This document shows positions 1 through 59,250 of a stretch of DNA of 64,000 nucleotides, in pieces. The notes below the pieces were generated by a model. That model ran no database searches, was not told the DNA's origin, and saw only the letters and a program-made list of their open reading frames with translations. The stretch's first letter is position 1, and the number at the start of each line of letters is the position of its first letter. This DNA is from Diploptera punctata (Eukaryota; Arthropoda; Insecta; Blattodea; Blaberidae), in NCBI GenBank assembly GCA_030220185.1, contig JASPKZ010007297.1, positions 1,210,001 through 1,274,000 of the forward strand, given 5' to 3'. The translations under genes were made by a program, and so were the position numbers.

Positions 1-731
1 GTAAATATCAGTAAAACTAAATATATGGTCACACGTAGAATTACATTATATAATGGAAATGGACAGCTAATGACAAATGAGGGAAATTTTGAGGAATTGG
101 CTGAATTCAAATACCTAGGAACAATAATCACAAATAGGAATGAGACGCACAAAGAAATTAAACATAGGCTCAATTCTGGAAATGCATGCTATTATGCATT
201 GCAGAGACTTTTGATGTCCCAACTCCTTTCAAAAAACATTAAGCTGAAATATATAAAACTATTATTCTACCAGTTATATTATATGGGTGCGAAACATGGA
301 CTCTTACTTTAAGGGAGGAAAGGAGATTACGAGTATTTGAGAATAAAGTTCTTAGAAAATTTTTGGACCAAAGAGAGATGAACAGACAGGTGAATGGAGA
401 AGACTACATAACAATGAACTACATGGTCTTTATAGGAAGCCAGATATAATAGAACAGTTAAGTCCCGTAGACTGCGATGGGCAGGACATGTTGCGCGTAT
501 GGGGAATGAAAGACGTGCATGGAAACTTCTTGTAGGAAAGCCAGAAGGAAAACGCCCAGTTGGTGGACCAAGAATGAGGTGGGAGAACAACATTAACTAT
601 GATTTGAGGGAAGTAGATTATACAGGGAATGATTGGAAAGCATTAGCTCAGGATAGGGATGTATGGAGAGCTTATGTCCGTGCGGCCATGAACCTACGGG
701 TTCGATAGTGCCAGTGAGTAAGTAAGTAAGT
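1..731 (+). mobile_element. LINE (RTE-like) 3' end, copy 1, cut by window edge
   Basis: Degraded C-terminal coding part of a non-LTR retrotransposon: KYMVTR, EFKYLGTIITNR, then the tail KLLVGKPEGKRPVGGPRMRW, DYTGNDWKALAQDRDVWRAY and AAMNLRVR. It needs frameshifts near 250-500. It ends in tandem AGTA repeats (716-731), the kind of short-repeat 3' tail seen in RTE-clade elements. At least a dozen related fragments follow in the window; the longest is at 50050-51275. Clade assignment is an inference. Confidence 0.85.
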
Positions 732-1776
732 ATGGGTTTAAATGTCCAAAATCGACAAACTAATATTACACATCGATAAAATAGACTTTACTGGATTTTT
801 TGAAGCAAAAAGAAAAAAAGATTTTTTAACCCAAATAAGTACTGGGTGTCCTTAAAACTGGAAGAAAATGAGAATAAAATTATTGCAAACCAATAATTTA
901 TCAAATATTATTCATGTTAATATTAATATTATTATTTTTAAATCAAACTCATCACTTACATTAATTGTATTGGATACGATAACTCCATTAGGCCTATAAT
1001 AAATTTCCAAACCTAATGTAATAAAAAAAAAGAAAATTTTAAAATAGGTAGGACATGTGGCACAAATAGGGAATGAAAGAGGTGTAGGCTATGGAAGCTT
1101 CTTGTAGGAAAACCAGAGGGAAAATGGCCAATTGGTAGATCAAGAATTATACGAGGTTTTAGAAGTAAGGTGACGAAAACTAATATTTTTTGTTGACTGA
1201 CAGTACACTATTTTGGAATTGAATGTGTATGCCTATACGTTAGACTACCCGCAGTCAAGAAGATCAAACTTGTCTTCTGCGCATCTGAGGATATGCTTCA
1301 ACCTTGTTGTTACTTAGAGAAGACCGTTAAAACATGGCCTACACTATACGCTCATTTACCCATATATTATATGGGTAAATGAACATAATTAAAATAACTT
1401 GGTTAATAAGTTCCCATTATGGAGCACCTTAATCCCGGCACAGGGAAGGAAAGGGCTTAAGAACAAGATACGGATATAACGGAGGAGAATAACAGTTGTA
1501 TATATATTTTGTTTTTCATTATTTGAGACAAAATGGAATGACAAAGAGCCTTGTAAAAATAATAGCATGCGTTTCCACTGTTGGACCTATGTTCAATTTC
1601 TTTCTGCACCTCAAATGAAAAATAGGCTAAACTTCACAATATGTGACGCGACTTCTTTAATTCCTTCATAAACTCCTGTTACATTTTATTCTTAGGGTTT
1701 ATTTTCAAATCATTTCCCACAATTTACAATGATTTTTACATTTTTCCTAACGATTATTTCAATATATTTTTCATAA
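732..1776. other. Non-coding AT-rich flank
   Basis: Apart from the LINE fragment at 1045-1150 I see no gene. A short palindrome, cattTACCCATATA/TATATGGGTAAatg, lies at about 1355-1382. Confidence 0.4.
1045..1150 (+). mobile_element. LINE (RTE-like) fragment, copy 2
   Basis: About 105 bases match the GHVAxMGNER...KLLVGKPEGK stretch of the family at 1-731, with indels. No tail is present. Confidence 0.6.
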
Positions 1777-2510
1777 GTAATGCCACGAGTGATTTCCAAA
1801 TTATCGATAAATTCACGAAGTGAGTCGTGAATTTATTTAGAGAATTTGGAAATCAAGAGTGGCATTTGTTAGGACTATTTAACGAATAAAATTAAGCTGT
1901 TTACTCTAAAATCATTATTTAAATATAGTTATTTTAAAATATTTATATATTTAATGTAAATGGCGATGTTTGGAAACAATGAGAAACGATTGGTACGCTT
2001 AATTTGCTTCTTTTGTTCGTCACTACAACCAGATCATATTATTTATTGTCAAAGCAACGCAATATTGTAAGAATGCACTCTAGTGGAGAAAAAACGATAC
2101 ATATCAAACTGTATATTAATTCATTTCTGATGTCCTATGATGTAAATATGACAATTATATTTTTCTGGGAAAAAATACATTTAAGAAAGTGCAAACAGTG
2201 GTTTCTTTTTTTGGTGGTATAATCAATTGCTACAAATGTTTTTATATTAACTCCCGCATGCGGTATGTGTTGACATTCATGCACTATATATACAATCTGG
2301 TAGCCGTATTTCTTAGTGAGTCAGTCACTGCAAAATAATGCTGTGACCTATTCAGAATGTTGAAAAGGAGGTGCTTTCTTTATTATGATAAACTTTAGTT
2401 GGTAAATTCTAGGCGAAACATGACTGTGATTGGTTGTAAATAAAAAATCATTGTAACGTGATTGGTCATTGACTCCCATTTGGGGCATGAGTTAAATAGT
2501 CTATGATATT
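1777..2510 (+). mobile_element. Dispersed ~700-bp repeat (non-autonomous element), copy 1
   Basis: The same sequence recurs at about 16697-17360 in plus orientation and 17850-18565 in minus. It begins with an imperfect palindrome, taatgccacgagtgatttcc ... ggaaatcaagagtggcat. It contains a GACTATTTAAC / GTTAAATAGTC inverted pair (from about 1874 and ending about 2506). No coding capacity is apparent. Confidence 0.6.
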
Positions 2511-3300
2511 TAACTACATACGTAGCATGAAGACGTGGCAGCCATATTGATTTTAACGAATGTTCTATGCAACAGCAAAGACGTGTTCAGTGCAGTCAAC
2601 ATAGAGTATGTACTAATTAACAGTACGCATATACTTCAGAATTTACTACTTATTTTTTTATCGTTGCAATCTTACACAGGTTAGACTGCTTAAATTGCGT
2701 TAGGTTAGCTTTTAGGTTCGTTAAATATCGTGTATATGTTGGCATTATCCCATTATCCCATAGTGTAAACCGATTCGCGTTTGTTGGCGCATGCGCATGG
2801 TGTAATGATTGAAACTGGAAAAATTGCTCGCGTCACGTGTAAAATATTTCCGGAAAATGATAAATTGATATTTGTATAACACAATATTAATATCTAATAA
2901 TGCAGTTGATTAAATAACTGGCACTTGTAAATTAGTTTGTAGATAACGACTTAAATAAACAAGGACATTGAATGGGAATTCACAGTCTGATAAAACCTGC
3001 TTCTCGGCCTTCACTTGTCTTATAATTATTGTCCTATCTCTTAAACTTCTGAGAAAATTTATCGTGTTTTTAATATAAAAAATAGTCTACATCGTTATCG
3101 CTAAAAAATCAAGTGTAGGAATTCACCTCCTCACGTAGTGATTAAAATCCAAGTAGTAACGTAATAAATCTACCATGCAACTATACTGTATCCGAGCCAA
3201 GTTCCAGTTGTACCAAAACAAACTTGCATAGGCATTACTTCACCGACTCTATCTATTGGGGGAACTGTGATACTACTTTTAAGTGTCATATCACTGAATT
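2511..3300. other. Non-coding flank, nothing recognised
   Basis: AT-rich single-copy-looking sequence. A few vertebrate-like promoter words occur but nothing that supports a promoter call. No open frame of note. Confidence 0.3.
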
Positions 3301-3302
3301 GT

Positions 3303-3570
3303 CTATAAAGTGCCAATAATCATCATCATAGTACATTCAGAAGTCTTTTGAGTGGACGTCCTGGTCTTCTTCTTCCTGCAGGTTGATATCTTAACATTTG
3401 TTTGGGTATCCTGACCTTCCATTCGATGAACATGTTGCATCCATCTTGACTTATAATCAGAAATTTTGTTTTCTAAAGGTTCCATGTGTAATTCTTCTAA
3501 GATGTCTTCATTTTTTTTGTGATCTACTAGTATGTATCCTGCAGTCCTCCGAAGGTATCTCATTTCAGCA
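3303..3570 (-). mobile_element. LINE 3' coding fragment (second family)
   Basis: The minus strand reads EMRYLRRTAGYILVDHKKNE and KSRWMQHVHRMEGQD, followed by a basic tail. This is the C-terminal part of another non-LTR reverse transcriptase family (the WxxHVxRM ... RPGRP type), truncated at both ends. Confidence 0.65.
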
Positions 3571-3629
3571 GATCTAAGTCTCTAAAGTGTCAATAATAGA
3601 GACCATTTTCTTAGGCTGCATAGTATTTT

Positions 3630-3870
3630 ACAGAAAATAAGACTCAATTCAAGGTAAGATCGTACGAACAATTAGTAACTTCCATTTCTTATTTATTTAT
3701 GATAAAATATATATGGACCTACCTAATCAGACGTTTACGCTTTTCCATGATGTAGATAGATATTCTTTATTTGTAATTTTATTACGAGCAGAATTTATGT
3801 TCAATGTTCACTCATCTGCAAATTCTGCTGTTATTTACATATTCCCAATGGCTAATGTAGGATATGTTCG
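3630..3870 (-). mobile_element. Diverged copy of the 482-bp unit found at 18442-19881
   Basis: The reverse complement matches the unit's core (ATTCTGCTCGTAAT, GGTCCATATATA, TAAATAAATAAGAAATGGAA), with more substitutions than the three tandem copies show among themselves. It is therefore an older copy. Confidence 0.55.
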
Positions 3871-3894
3871 CTAAACTGTTTGAAAGCATTCAAA

Positions 3895-4060
3895 ATGTCC
3901 TTCGCCGTGGAGTAGTCGGCAGAGTCCCTACCTTTCACTCCGGCGGCCCGGGTTCGATTCCCGGCGGGGTAGGGGATTTTAAATTTCCACCTTGGGTCAG
4001 GGTGTGTGTCCTGTCCTTGTGTCTATATGTGAAAATAAAATAAAGTTAACAAAAAGGTAA
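3895..4060 (+). mobile_element. tRNA-headed SINE
   Basis: A box A-like stretch (gtggagtagtcggcagag) and a box B (ggttcgattccc) lie in a tRNA-sized head at about 3900-3972. A short unique body follows, then an A-rich tail (gtgaaaataaaataaag). The head does not fold as an intact tRNA and runs on into the body, as in tRNA-derived SINEs. Confidence 0.6.
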
Positions 4061-4500
4061 AACAAGAGGGAAAAAATACAATAAAAAACAAACATGATTA
4101 TAAGAAGGAATGGAAATGCCAGGGAAAAATTTAAACTAAAGCATTTTAAAAAAATGATTTGTTTCTCTCCGCTTTACCAAGTATTCCTTTCTGGCGCTTC
4201 AAAAATTGTACGGGAGAAGCAGTCATTTGAAACAATTGAATTCGTAACAATTAAACAATGGAATGTTAATTTATTTAAATTTGTAATTATATATTTTAAG
4301 ATTCGCCCATATAACTTACATATAGACATGTGCAGGATAATATACATTTTTATTATTTTTATTTTATTTATTTTGAGTGTTAGAAAGCGAACTACATTTT
4401 CTTACACGCTTAAAAGTAAACAGTTATTTGACCAATGAAAACGCAGTCCATACATCTGGTTTATTTACATTACAACTGGAACTTAGCTCGTAATAGGTAT

Positions 4501-4611
4501 AACTCACTGGCGTTATTGAACACGGGTGATTTATGGCTTGCGGGGACAAATGCTCTCCATACATCCATATCCTGAACTAATGTTTTCCAATCATCCCCTG
4601 TATAACCTCCG
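4501..4611 (-). mobile_element. LINE (RTE-like) 3' fragment, copy 3
   Basis: About 110 bases of the 3' end in reverse: remains of the actcactggc...tatcgaac terminus, then ctctccatacatcc and ttttccaatcatcccctgta. Heavily mutated. Confidence 0.6.
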
Positions 4612-5049
4612 TAAATCGGACCACATAACTCTAAAATTTGGAATGTTGTCTTGGCTCCGATTGGAAAACACGTGAAAGATACATTACCTCTGCTTCTTAA
4701 ATAATATTTTGTCCATCTCATCACCCTTTTATATTCCTACTCGCTTCCATACTCCTTTCCATTCACCATCTTCGCATCAACTTAAACACATGATTGAGAA
4801 AAATGTAACTCTAGCTGTTCCTCTACATCCAACATTTCACTATTCCTGATCCTTCCATGTTTCAGCTGCCCGACTCTGAAATTCTCTCCACTCTTATATC
4901 AAGGACTGCCGACTCAAAAACAGTTAAAAAAATTCACTAAAATTTCCTGACACAATATAGTATATGACCATGTTTTAGGTATATTTTTATTTAATCGAAA
5001 CATAGGTTATTATTTTTATTGTGATTATTATTTTTTTTATTGCGGATGA

Positions 5050-5410
5050 GCCCATGTAGGACTACGCAAAGTACTTAGAGGCTTTTCCTTTAAGCCCAGA
5101 TTTCCTTCATTCTTTTGCTATGAGCTTGTTTTCTGTGATCTGTCCAAGTTGTTCCAGTTTTTTTCTTCGGTTTGTCCTCTTGGTCAACTTGCCACTTATT
5201 CACCTTAATTCTAAATATATCTCTGTTTGGGATATCTTCTTTAGTAATTCCTGTCAATTTTAAGTCCTTTTTGACTTCATCAATCCACTTCATAGTATCC
5301 ACTGGAGCTTTACTTATGTTTTCGTAGAATTCCATTATCTGTTTTGTAAGCCTATTTGAGTTCATTCGTTTAATATGGCCATATAATTTTAACCTTCGTT
5401 TTCTAATATC
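5050..5410 (-). mobile_element. LINE 3' coding fragment (third family)
   Basis: The minus strand encodes MNSNRLTKQIMEF, KRMKEIWA and a WTDHRKQAHS tail. This matches the C-terminal RM...RLxKxI...WxxxVxxDL...DR layout of insect LINE reverse transcriptases. The frame is open for 91 codons and ends at a simple repeat. Confidence 0.6.
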
Positions 5411-5414
5411 GCTA

Positions 5415-5415
<1 letters not shown>

Positions 5416-5490
<75 letters not shown>

Positions 5491-5491
5491 T
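5416..5491. repeat. (AT)n then (ATT)n microsatellite
   Basis: About 30 bases of AT are followed by about 45 bases of TTA, just upstream of the chitinase start region. Confidence 0.9.
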
Positions 5492-5662
5492 ACCTCCCTC
5501 AAATAATGGTTAATGTTATTCTCTCACCTTATTCTATTGGGTGATTTCCCTTCAGGTTTTGGTTTGCCACAATAAATTTACATGCTCCTCTTTAACTTTC
5601 CAATTTAATGAGATATCCTGTGCGTATAGTTTGTAAAAATGAATTATTTTTGCAGATCAAAC

Positions 5663-53853
<48,191 letters not shown>

Positions 53854-53858
<5 letters not shown>

Positions 53859-53877
53859 AACATGTTTTCGAAATAAA
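53854..53877 (+). terminator. Polyadenylation signals of the chitinase-like gene
   Basis: AATAAA occurs at 53854-53859, overlapping the stop codon, and again at 53872-53877. The second is the more likely signal, which implies a very short 3' UTR. Confidence 0.6.
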
Positions 53878-54134
53878 CTTTAATTACAAAACTAATATAA
53901 ATTATTTAAAAGATAATGTGCTATTTTCAATTCACTCCTTACTTATTTATTTTTTTATAATTGCTTAGAAAGACTGATTTTGAAATACTTCCTTCTTCTT
54001 GTAAGCCCATGTTTTCCCTTTACAGAGATTTAGGCGCTCTCCCCCTACAGGGAAGAATTTGAGCCATACTAATTTAGTTACACTTGTTTTCGTAGAGATG
54101 TCATTTTGAGTGGTCCGTGATCAGCGTTCCGCCT

Positions 54135-54310
54135 CATACTGACATCTAGGAAACCAAGGTACTACTAGGACGAGAAAATTCGGTAAATTTTGCTTAGAGG
54201 CCTTTAATTCAGGCTTAAGGATTTTTTACGAGCCTGAAAATCTTCAGACTCGGGCCCCATGGCTTAAAGTCCCTCCCGGAGGACTTGCTCCTTGGATTTT
54301 TCCATTTTAA
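54135..54310 (-). mobile_element. SINE S1 fragment, minus strand
   Basis: gcttaaggattttttacgag, cctgaaaatcttcagactcg and ggaggacttgctccttggat are the reverse of the body at 6900-7020. Confidence 0.7.
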
Positions 54311-54339
54311 GAAAATACTTCTATACGTATAAACAACTA

Positions 54340-54540
54340 CTTAACTAACTCACTGGCTCTATCGAACCCATTGGTTCATGGCCACGCGGACATAAGTTAT
54401 TCATATATCCGTACCCTAGGCTAATATTTTCTAATCATCCCTGTATAATCTACTTTCCTCAAATCATTGTTAATGTTATTCTCCCACTTCATTCTTGCTC
54501 TACCAACTGGGCGTTTTCCCTCTGATTTTCCTACAAGTAG
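54340..54540 (-). mobile_element. LINE (RTE-like) 3' fragment
   Basis: TTAG tail complement (aactaactcactggctctat), then the reverse of the DYTG and GKRPVGRARMKWENN region. Confidence 0.8.
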
Positions 54541-54599
54541 CAATGATGGCATCTCGAAGGAACTATGTTTATAACGGTCATTAAATACATAAATAGATA

Positions 54600-54777
54600 C
54601 CAGAACAACTGGATGTATCATTTACAACGAATGAGTTCAGATAGAGTTCCCAAGGCCATGTTTCGTTATTGTCCGACAGGGAAGACATCTCCGGGCCGTC
54701 CAAGGAAATGCTGCATACAAAATTCATCAGTGAAATCGTAACAGGCCTATAGCCCTAAGACTTGGTTGGATGAAGAT
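54600..54777 (+). mobile_element. LINE 3' coding fragment with (AAT)n tail
   Basis: Reads HLQRMSSDRVPKAMFRYCPT then GKTSPGRPRKCC, followed by a gaagataat(aat)n tail. A related piece is at 62090-62230. Confidence 0.65.
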
Positions 54778-54779
54778 AA

Positions 54780-54842
<63 letters not shown>
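54777..54842. repeat. (AAT)n(ATT)n palindromic microsatellite
   Basis: About nine AAT units run into about thirteen ATT units, giving a perfect simple-repeat palindrome between two LINE fragments of opposite orientation. Confidence 0.9.
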
Positions 54843-54844
54843 GA

Positions 54845-55235
54845 AGTAACTAATTCACTGACATTATCGAACCAAGATGTTCATGGCCGCGCGGATATAG
54901 GCTTTCCATACATCCTCATCCTGATCTAATGTTTTCCATCCTCTGTATATAATTCACTTCCCTCAAATCATGTTTAATGTTATTCTCCCACCTCATTCCT
55001 GGCCTACGTACTGGTCGCTTTCCCTCGGGTTTTCAAACAAGAATTTTCCATGCCTCTCTTTCATTCCACATTCGTGCTACCGGCGTTTTCCAATTATCTC
55101 CGCTGTAATCTACTTCCCTCAAATCATTATTAATGTTATTCTCCTACCTGATACTTGGTCTACCATTGTGGGACTTCTCCTCTATTTTTCAACAGAAATT
55201 TTACATTTGTCATTCGTGCTACATGTCCTGCTCGT
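54845..55235 (-). mobile_element. LINE (RTE-like) fragments, partly duplicated
   Basis: The reverse 3' end (aactaattcactgacattat) with the wENNI..FREV region occurs at about 54950-54980 and again at about 55100-55145, as if two pieces were joined. Confidence 0.7.
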
Positions 55236-55504
55236 GACAATGTACGATGTCGGAATTTTCGATCTTTTGCAACGAAAGTCAGTGTATATGTCATTAACAG
55301 AGAGAGAAATCTGTTCCACAATGTAGAATGCTTACTGTATTGTTATAGACTACACGAGAACGCGCGCGAGAGGGTGTATCACATACCTACCGGGCTATGA
55401 AGAGAAAGACAGACGCAGTAAACGACGTTACATTTAGTAAAAAAAGTGGAGTTATTGCAGAGTACGTCGCACATACGGAAAAATGCATGATATAGCTGGA
55501 CAAA

Positions 55505-55810
55505 ATTAATTACATCGCTCCTATTAGACATATTTTCACGAAACTCCACACAGTTGTTAACCATTGTATTTTATATACGTATAGAAACTCACTTATAGGA
55601 GGGTGAAATTTTATAAAATATACAATTTCTCTGCTATTAGACATATTTTCACGAAACTTCACACATTTGTTAACCAGTGCATTTTTTGCATGCATAGAAA
55701 CTCTCATTACTTTTGTTTCATTAAAAATCACCCCTTACAGGAGGGTGAAATTTTATAAAATGTATATTTGCTCTCCTATTGGACATATTTTCACAAAACT
55801 ATAAGTTTTA
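55505..55810. repeat. Degenerate tandem repeats
   Basis: tattagacatattttcacga recurs at about 55524, 55635 and (tattggacat) 55778, and gagggtgaaattttataaaa twice. The period is roughly 110-140 bases, probably an old LINE 3' UTR. Confidence 0.5.
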
Positions 55811-55854
55811 CACATTTATAAATTATATTTGTGTTACTTAAGGCACCTGGAATA

Positions 55855-56345
55855 CTTTCTAATACATCATCTTGTACAAGCACTAATAGTTGCACTGTAT
55901 GATCTAAAAGATCTTTTAGAGGAACCTCAGGTCCCCTCTCGCTGTTATCAGGTTAACCTGTTGTTTTACTTGTGAAATTATATTATATGATGGGTGTATG
56001 TTGGCATCTCATGCCTTTGCTGCAGCCTGAATATGAGTATAATCATATTTTCCTAACCCTAAATCAATAATAAGTGCCATAGCTTCTTCTGAAGTATTTG
56101 GATTCAAAGTCTGGAAAGAGCACGGCTCCAATGCTGTCTTCATATTTTTTTTTAATTTTCGTGGTGATATATTTGTGGAGAGCTTCAATATTTCAGCAGA
56201 TGTCCTTTTTCCACTCTTCCGTAGACACTTCTGAGTAGCATAAGTAATTTTATCTGGATATATGTATGACAGGGTGGAGATACAGTCTTTGTCTTCGTTC
56301 TCTCCGAATTTTCACTAAAAGTTTTCTTGGTCTTCCTGGGTTTCC
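55855..56345 (-). pseudogene. Decayed reading frame of an unidentified repeat-type protein
   Basis: Minus strand, with at least two frameshifts and one stop. It reads RKTKKTFSENSERTKTKT, then KCLRKSGKRTSAEILKLSTN, ISPRKLKKNMKTALEP, SEEAMALIIDLGLGKYDYTH, DANIHPSYN and SERGPEVPLKDLLDHTVQLL. The layout (basic S/T stretch, LRxxGKRxxAxIL, EEAxALIxxLxLxKxxY, IxPxYN, PLxxLLDHT) reminds me of an uncharacterised protein family repeated in some arthropod genomes, but I cannot name it from sequence alone. It is not part of the chitinase gene. Confidence 0.4.
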
Positions 56346-56349
56346 TTAA

Positions 56350-57355
56350 TGCTGTCAATTAATATATGTAGGTTTATATCTGTGTGTAACCACTGATAGT
56401 TTTTCTTTGTAATTTTTTTTCATTTATTTGCCTACTTGCCTTCTACTTCGAAATTAGGATTGATGTAAACGCACTCACCTTACGTTTCAAACATTTTTCT
56501 ATCTCAGAACGGCACTAAATTTCTCTAAAATATAATAGAAATCTCTTGAGAACACTTGGTAGTGGATCATTTAAAAAAGTGGTTGTCTTTAAGTAGTAAA
56601 AAGTATTCATAGTTTGTGATTTTCACACTGTTCTCCGAATTACTAGTATGAGTGCAAACACGACTACCTGTAAAGAAATTACTCTATTTAAGGAAGTGAT
56701 TAATAGCGATATCTAATTTTTTTGTATAATAATCTAAATGAGTGTAGAAAACATCCTAACACCGAAAGAAAAGATGGACCAGTAATCAAATCTTATTCTT
56801 TGATTCTAATTTCATGTAATTGCAGTACTTTATAAAAAAAGCTTCATAAATTAATAAACAATAAATACAATTAAAAATAATTAGTATATTTTGAAAGAGC
56901 ATACTCTCTATTACAGAATCCATACGAAAAAGTCACTCACACAACGAAGTAACACGAATACTGCGAGGAAATAACCAGGGGTAAATTTTATCTTTCAAGG
57001 TCTCTGCGCACATGGCGTTCTGAGCGATAACTTTCGATGGCTGTAGCGAGGACACCATTGGCAGCATAATTAAAACAAGCATAGGCCTACAGTTTAAAAC
57101 TTTGATTCATATAGTACATGTTTCACTACCTTTTTCACATTTCGTAGTAAGTTCAAAAAATAATTTTGTCCAGCTAGTTCGTGCATTTTTCCGAATGTGC
57201 GTCGGTTGTTGATATTGCACGTACCTGATCTTAGGTGTAGTGAAATGTCACCCAAACGAAAACAAATGTGCATGCGATAGACAATCTTTGTTTTCATTAC
57301 CTTGTAAGCAATGCATTATCTAAGTATATTTAAATTATACATTATATTGCTATCT
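56350..57355. other. Downstream flank, nothing recognised
   Basis: AT-rich. No open frame, repeat pair or RNA gene that I can support. Confidence 0.3.
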
Positions 57356-57356
57356 A

Positions 57357-57745
57357 AGTCCACCGCTGTGGTCTCGTGTAGCGTGGCTGCCTTGTCACGC
57401 AGCGGGCCCGGGTTCGATCCCCGGTCGGCACAGTTTTACTGGATGAGGTTTTTAACACGGTTTTTTCTCACCTGTAAGACAAATGTCAGGAAAACTTTAA
57501 GGCCCAAACGGTCCCCGAAATCATTTGGCCATCGCAATCATCATCATTCATATTCATCTTAGGTTAAGCTTAGGATTAGGGACTCTCCTGGCGCACCATT
57601 ATCATCATCATCACCCATCATATCATCGGGGCAACGTAACCCCGCCTTCCAGGCGCCCAAACCTCAGAAGTGGGTTACGAGTACGCCATGCCAGGAGAGA
57701 AACCAGGAATGTCGAAAGACAACCTGGGGCATTTGAAAATATATA
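57357..57745 (+). mobile_element. SINE S2, full plus copy
   Basis: Head (gtccaccgctgtggtctcgt, box B gggttcgatcccc), body (tgtcaggaaaactttaaggc), ATC-rich linker and tail (ccgccttccaggcgcccaaa, ggaatgtcgaaagacaacct). Confidence 0.8.
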
Positions 57746-57853
57746 TATTGCTATCTAATGTCCGATAGGTATGCAGGCATGTGATACACCCATCCCATAC
57801 TGTATCGTTCGTTCTCGTACAGTCAATATCAATACAAGCAAGTCATCGGTATT

Positions 57854-58366
57854 GTGGAACAAATTCCGTTCTTTAGTAATTACAAATAATATTTGTGTTC
57901 ATTCCTAAACTAATAATGGCCTAAGATCATTCTGTTTTTAGGGAAGTAAGTTGAATTTACCAGAGAGTCCTTCGTATTCATTGACAACGGCACGTAATTG
58001 CTCAACTTACTTCCCTAGGGAAGTGGAACAAATTCCGTTCTTTAGTAATTACAAATAATATTTTTGTTCATTCCTAAACTAATAATGACCTAAGTATCAT
58101 TCTGTTTTAGGGAAGTAAGTTGAATTTACCAGAGAGGCCTTCGTATCCATTGACAACGGCATGTAATTGCTCAACTTACTTCCCTAGGGAAGTGGAACAA
58201 ATTCCGTTCTTTAGTAATTACAAATAATATTTTTGTTCATTCCTAAACTAATAATGGCCTAAGTATCATTCTGTTTTTAGGGAAGTAAGTTGAATTTACC
58301 AGAGAGGCCTTCGTATCCATTGACAACGGCATGTAACTGCTCAACTTACTTCCCTAGGGAAGAAAA
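57854..58366. repeat. Three tandem 169-bp units, each with a hairpin
   Basis: Units start with gtggaacaaattccgttc at 57854, 58023 and 58192. Each ends in a ~77-base inverted repeat, agggaagtaagttga ... tcaacttacttccct, with a 40-base loop. The units are nearly identical. Confidence 0.9.
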
Positions 58367-58369
58367 GTA

Positions 58370-59245
58370 ATTGACTTAATTAATAATGTAAAAATGTGAC
58401 CTACTTAAAATTTTATTGAGTAATACAATACAATTTTATTGGTACCACACTTATTTCTTACTTTCATAAATCAAATTTATAGTGATTGAACAGTTGTTAC
58501 AACATTACCCACAAAATTTGGTTGATTTTCATTAGTATTTTTCTTATTTATTTGAATATGTTTCTCTACTTTATGTAACTACCAGTCTTTAATATTCTGT
58601 ATACTTTTTAATATATATTTTTCGACTTTACTGGTAATAGAAAATGAACCGCAGCATTCGCCGCTTCCTCTACATCACAATTAATCATATCTGTAACTAA
58701 TATGCAGCCTGAAACTGTTATTTAAAATTATTAAAATTCTCTACAACAATAAACAATTGCAATTGTTTTATCAACATTCCTTTGCAATCAAACAATTGAA
58801 CTCTTGAAACCAAGATATAAATCCACACGTAATTTAAAAATTAAATATAATTATTAGTATAGGAGTGAACAAAATTATATACGCAATTCGGGAAGTCAGT
58901 ACACACGAACTTATTTGCTAGCCCTCGCTAAAGCTCGGGCTCAAACACGTCTTCGACTAGTAATGTACTACTTGCTACCCTTGTTGTACGTAACTATTAA
59001 TAATCGACGTACCACTTTTGGAATCAAGGAACAACCCTTAATTTTCATGTGTTATGTCAAATACTATATTGAATTCATCCAAAGTTTTTATGGTCCAAAT
59101 ATATACCAGAACGTGTAATTTTGATATTGTTCACAGTTGGATCAGAAATTAACAATAACAATTATGGTACTTCTGAAATAGAAAAAAAAACATAGTTTTG
59201 CTAGTAGATGTTTCCGTGGTCTTAGAAAATATTTAATACCTCAAA
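58370..59245. other. Downstream flank, nothing recognised
   Basis: AT-rich, no supported feature. Confidence 0.3.
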
Positions 59246-59250
59246 TAATA

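Noticed and set aside
3899..3972. Functional tRNA gene candidates (also 6822-6890, 9475-9547, 40857-40930, 57357-57430)
   Set aside because: Box A/B sequences are present, but stems are broken and each continues into a repeated SINE or foldback body. No pol III terminator directly follows.
57854..58366. CRISPR-like array
   Set aside because: Repeats are 169 bp with no variable spacers, in an animal genome.
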